In this document: piece by piece, positions 17,388 to 19,067 of the stretch
How positions within the stretch are numbered: position 1 is the stretch's first letter
How the letters are laid out: the number at the start of each line of letters is the position of its first letter
DNA from: Methylovirgula sp.
GTDB taxonomy: Bacteria > Pseudomonadota > Alphaproteobacteria > Rhizobiales > Beijerinckiaceae
Direction: 5' to 3'
Assembly: GCA_030038595.1 (NCBI GenBank)
Contig: JASHSW010000082.1
Span: 1 to 19,067, forward strand
DNA length: 19,067 nucleotides
The notes under the pieces: generated by a model
Told to the model about the DNA's origin: nothing
What the model saw: only the letters and a program-made list of their open reading frames with translations
Database searches by the model: none
Translations under genes and position numbers: made by a program

Positions 17388-18086
17388 TCAGGAATCCCGT
17401 GCGGCAAGTTCGGTTTTGCCGAAAATCATCTCGAATTCATTCCGCAAAGCGAGGTCGACCTCGCTCATGGATGCGTTGCAGCCGAGATCGCGAAGGCTCG
17501 TTGTGCCGAGCTGCGGCGCGCTCACCCCGCAGGGAGCGATCTCGGCGAAATGCGCCAGGTCCGGATCGACATTGAGCGCCACGCCATGGAAGGAAACCCA
17601 TCGGCGCACGCGGATGCCGATTGCAGCGATCTTATCTTCCGCCGGCTCTCCGCTTGGACCCGGCGGCTTATCGGGGCGTGCGACCCAGATGCCGACCCGC
17701 TCCTCCCGCCGTTCGCCGCGTATGTCGAAATGCGCCAGCGTGGCAATCATCCATGTTTCGAGTGCCGCCACGAAACCGCGCAGATCCGGTGTGCGGCGGT
17801 TAAGGTCGAGCATCGCATAACAGATGCGCTGGCCCGGACCGTGATAGGTGACCTGCCCGCCGCGCCCGGCACGGTAGAGCGGAAACGGCAAATCGCCCGT
17901 GACTTCGCCGGCCGAAGTGCCGGCAGTGTAAAGCGGCGGATGTTCGATGAGAAAAACAGCTTCGCGTGCCTTGCCGGCAGCGATCGCCTCGACGCGCGCT
18001 TGCATGGCCGCGACCGCCGCTTCATAGGGCGTGTGGCCGGCGATGACGCGCCATTCGATCGGCGGCGTTCGGGATTGCGGGCGCAT
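17388..18086 (-). CDS. lipB: Octanoyltransferase LipB
   Basis: Transfers octanoyl from acyl carrier protein to lipoyl-domain lysines, the first step of lipoic acid synthesis; LipA then inserts sulfur. 232 aa, normal. Seen: [12 protein letters not shown] at 75-86, the catalytic Lys152 in [18 protein letters not shown], and the nucleophile Cys186 in APCGVSAP. A Pro-rich insertion ([13 protein letters not shown], about 138-150) precedes the Lys motif. Start at ATG 18086 has no strong ribosome site. It is transcribed away from the tRNA-Leu gene and converges on the acylphosphatase gene. Confidence 0.95.
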   Translation of the reverse strand: MRPQSRTPPIEWRVIAGHTPYEAAVAAMQARVEAIAAGKAREAVFLIEHPPLYTAGTSAGEVTGDLPFPLYRAGRGGQVTYHGPGQRICYAMLDLNRRTPDLRGFVAALETWMIATLAHFDIRGERREERVGIWVARPDKPPGPSGEPAEDKIAAIGIRVRRWVSFHGVALNVDPDLAHFAEIAPCGVSAPQLGTTSLRDLGCNASMSEVDLALRNEFEMIFGKTELAARDS

Positions 18087-18109
18087 CGAGCGCGGGGCGA
18101 CGGCGAGCC

Positions 18110-18137
18110 TTGTCAGGGGTGGGCCTTTTTGTTAGAC
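18110..18137 (+). promoter_or_regulatory. Candidate promoter of tRNA-Leu
   Basis: TTGTCA at 18110-18115, a 16-nt spacer, and TTAGAC at 18132-18137, ending 12 nt before the tRNA. The -35 matches well and the -10 poorly, so support is mainly positional. Confidence 0.3.
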
Positions 18138-18149
18138 GACACGGCCTTC

Positions 18150-18234
18150 GCGGCCATGGCGGAATTGGTAGACGCGCTAGCTTGAGGTGCTAGTTGGGCA
18201 ACCAGTGGAGGTTCGAGTCCTCTTGGCCGCACCA
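18150..18234 (+). tRNA. tRNA-Leu (anticodon GAG)
   Basis: 85 bases with the CCA end encoded. The acceptor stem is GCGGCCA paired with TGGCCGC, then discriminator A and CCA. Anticodon stem CTAGC/GCTAG closes the loop TTGAGGT, giving anticodon GAG, which reads CUC and CUU. A variable arm longer than five bases follows (TTGGGCAACCA region), as in class II tRNAs, and the T arm is GAGG-TTCGAGT-CCTC. All stems pair, so it should be functional. Confidence 0.97.
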
Positions 18235-18242
18235 TCCACATC

Positions 18243-19067
18243 CTATTCCGGCAAATGCGCGGCGGCGGGGCTCACCCGTTTCTTGGCGCGCGTTTTCAGG
18301 ACTTTGGCGAGGATCGCTTCCGTCTCGGAGGTCCAACCGGGCGGCGCCTTGCGGAACACGGGCTTGGCATTGCCGGGCACGATGTGCACGATCTTGAACC
18401 CGCGCGCCTTGAGGTCGCGCAGTAGCGCCGGTAGCATCGCCGCGGTCGATTCTTTCGTATCGTGCAGCAGCAGGATGCCGCGACCGGCTTTTTCGAGCCG
18501 TTCCAGCACGAGCTTACGCTCTTCGTCCGGAGTCATCTTTAGCCAGTCGGAGGCCCAGAGATCCGCGCCGAAGATGCCGATGTTGCGGCTCTTCAGCCAG
18601 GCGAGAAGGGCAGGCGTGTCGGCAAAACCGGGAAAGCGGAAGAATGAGGTCGGCTGGCCCGCCGTCTCTTCGTCCGCCGCGAACCCTTTATCGATGTCGG
18701 CGCGCGCCGCGCCATCCGTCAAAAGCCGCAGGATCGGATGCGAATAGGTGTGGTTGCCGATCGTATCGCCTTCGGCGATTTCGCGGTGCACCAGTGCCGG
18801 ATCGGCCAGGGCGTTGCGGCCGATCAAAAAGAAGGTCGCCTCGACGCATTCCCGGCTGAGCGCGGCGAGCACGGCCGGCGTGGTCTTCGGAGAGGGGCCG
18901 TCATCGAAGGTCAGCACCACTTCGCGGTCGGCGAGATCGAGGCTTTGCGGATAGGACTTGAAGCCCACTTCGAAACCGCCCTCGGTCGAAAGCGCCAGGG
19001 TGCGGGCAACGCCGAGCTTATCGGGGGAACAGGTCGCCGCCGCCGCGGACTTGCCTGAGAAGCCCAC
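18243..19067 (-). CDS. Polysaccharide deacetylase, NodB fold (N-terminus outside window)
   Basis: Carbohydrate esterase family 4 enzyme that removes N- or O-acetyl groups from polysaccharide. The frame is open to the right edge (274 visible codons), beginning inside a stretch GFSGKSAAAATC that looks like the segment after a missing signal peptide, so the true start lies beyond 19067. Seen: the first motif TFDDGPSPKT with the catalytic and metal Asp pair, NHTYSHP (HxxxH metal ligands), RFPGF, and the late LLHDTKEST motif with the catalytic His. All key residues are present. The C-terminus is basic (KVLKTRAKKRVSPAAAHLPE). Substrate unknown; candidates are peptidoglycan, chitooligosaccharide or an exopolysaccharide. 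Its stop is 8 nt from the tRNA-Leu 3' end, with the two genes convergent. Confidence 0.9.
   Translation of the reverse strand: MGFSGKSAAAATCSPDKLGVARTLALSTEGGFEVGFKSYPQSLDLADREVVLTFDDGPSPKTTPAVLAALSRECVEATFFLIGRNALADPALVHREIAEGDTIGNHTYSHPILRLLTDGAARADIDKGFAADEETAGQPTSFFRFPGFADTPALLAWLKSRNIGIFGADLWASDWLKMTPDEERKLVLERLEKAGRGILLLHDTKESTAAMLPALLRDLKARGFKIVHIVPGNAKPVFRKAPPGWTSETEAILAKVLKTRAKKRVSPAAAHLPE

Overview
The window is high-GC bacterial chromosome that looks like an alphaproteobacterium of the Rhizobiales/Hyphomicrobiales type. This is inferred from gene content and order: a short ProS lacking the editing insertion, the proS-lolC/E-lolD order, an ExoR-like Sel1 protein, a [2Fe-2S]-type IlvD, and high-GC codon use with long antisense shadow frames. 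I see no insertion sequence, phage gene, integrase or CRISPR array. It reads as core chromosome, not an accessory island.

Layout, left to right. (1) 1-3323, minus strand: an osmoregulated periplasmic glucan operon, mdoG followed by mdoH, overlapping by 13 nt; mdoH runs off the left edge. (2) 3525-6738, plus strand: glmU and glmS, which make glucosamine-6-phosphate and UDP-GlcNAc for peptidoglycan and LPS. (3) 6756-7898, minus: a membrane site-2 protease with CBS domains whose start codon is problematic. (4) 8124-11408, plus: proS, then the lipoprotein-release permease gene (lolC/E family) and lolD, separated by one base. (5) 11413-11829, minus: a PilZ (c-di-GMP) protein with a C-terminal coiled coil. 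(6) About 12006-12143, plus: a tiny 45-residue putative lipoprotein, easily missed because it is short and starts with TTG. (7) 12212-14117: divergent mntH and mntR, with a compact intergenic region holding three inverted repeats and a credible mntH promoter. (8) 14453-17024, plus: ilvD overlapping by 14 nt an exoR-like gene. (9) 17079-18086: acylphosphatase and lipB, convergent. (10) 18150-18234: tRNA-Leu(GAG). (11) 18243 to the right edge, minus: a polysaccharide deacetylase lacking its N-terminus in this window.

The shared theme is the cell envelope: periplasmic glucans, UDP-GlcNAc supply, lipoprotein sorting, intramembrane proteolysis, an ExoR-type periplasmic regulator and a NodB-fold deacetylase. 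Manganese homeostasis (MntH/MntR), branched-chain amino acid synthesis and lipoylation are embedded among them.

I found no convincing new multi-gene system. The points most worth a second look are the palindromes between mntH and mntR, the tiny lipoprotein, the ilvD-exoR overlap, and the missing canonical start codon of the site-2 protease.
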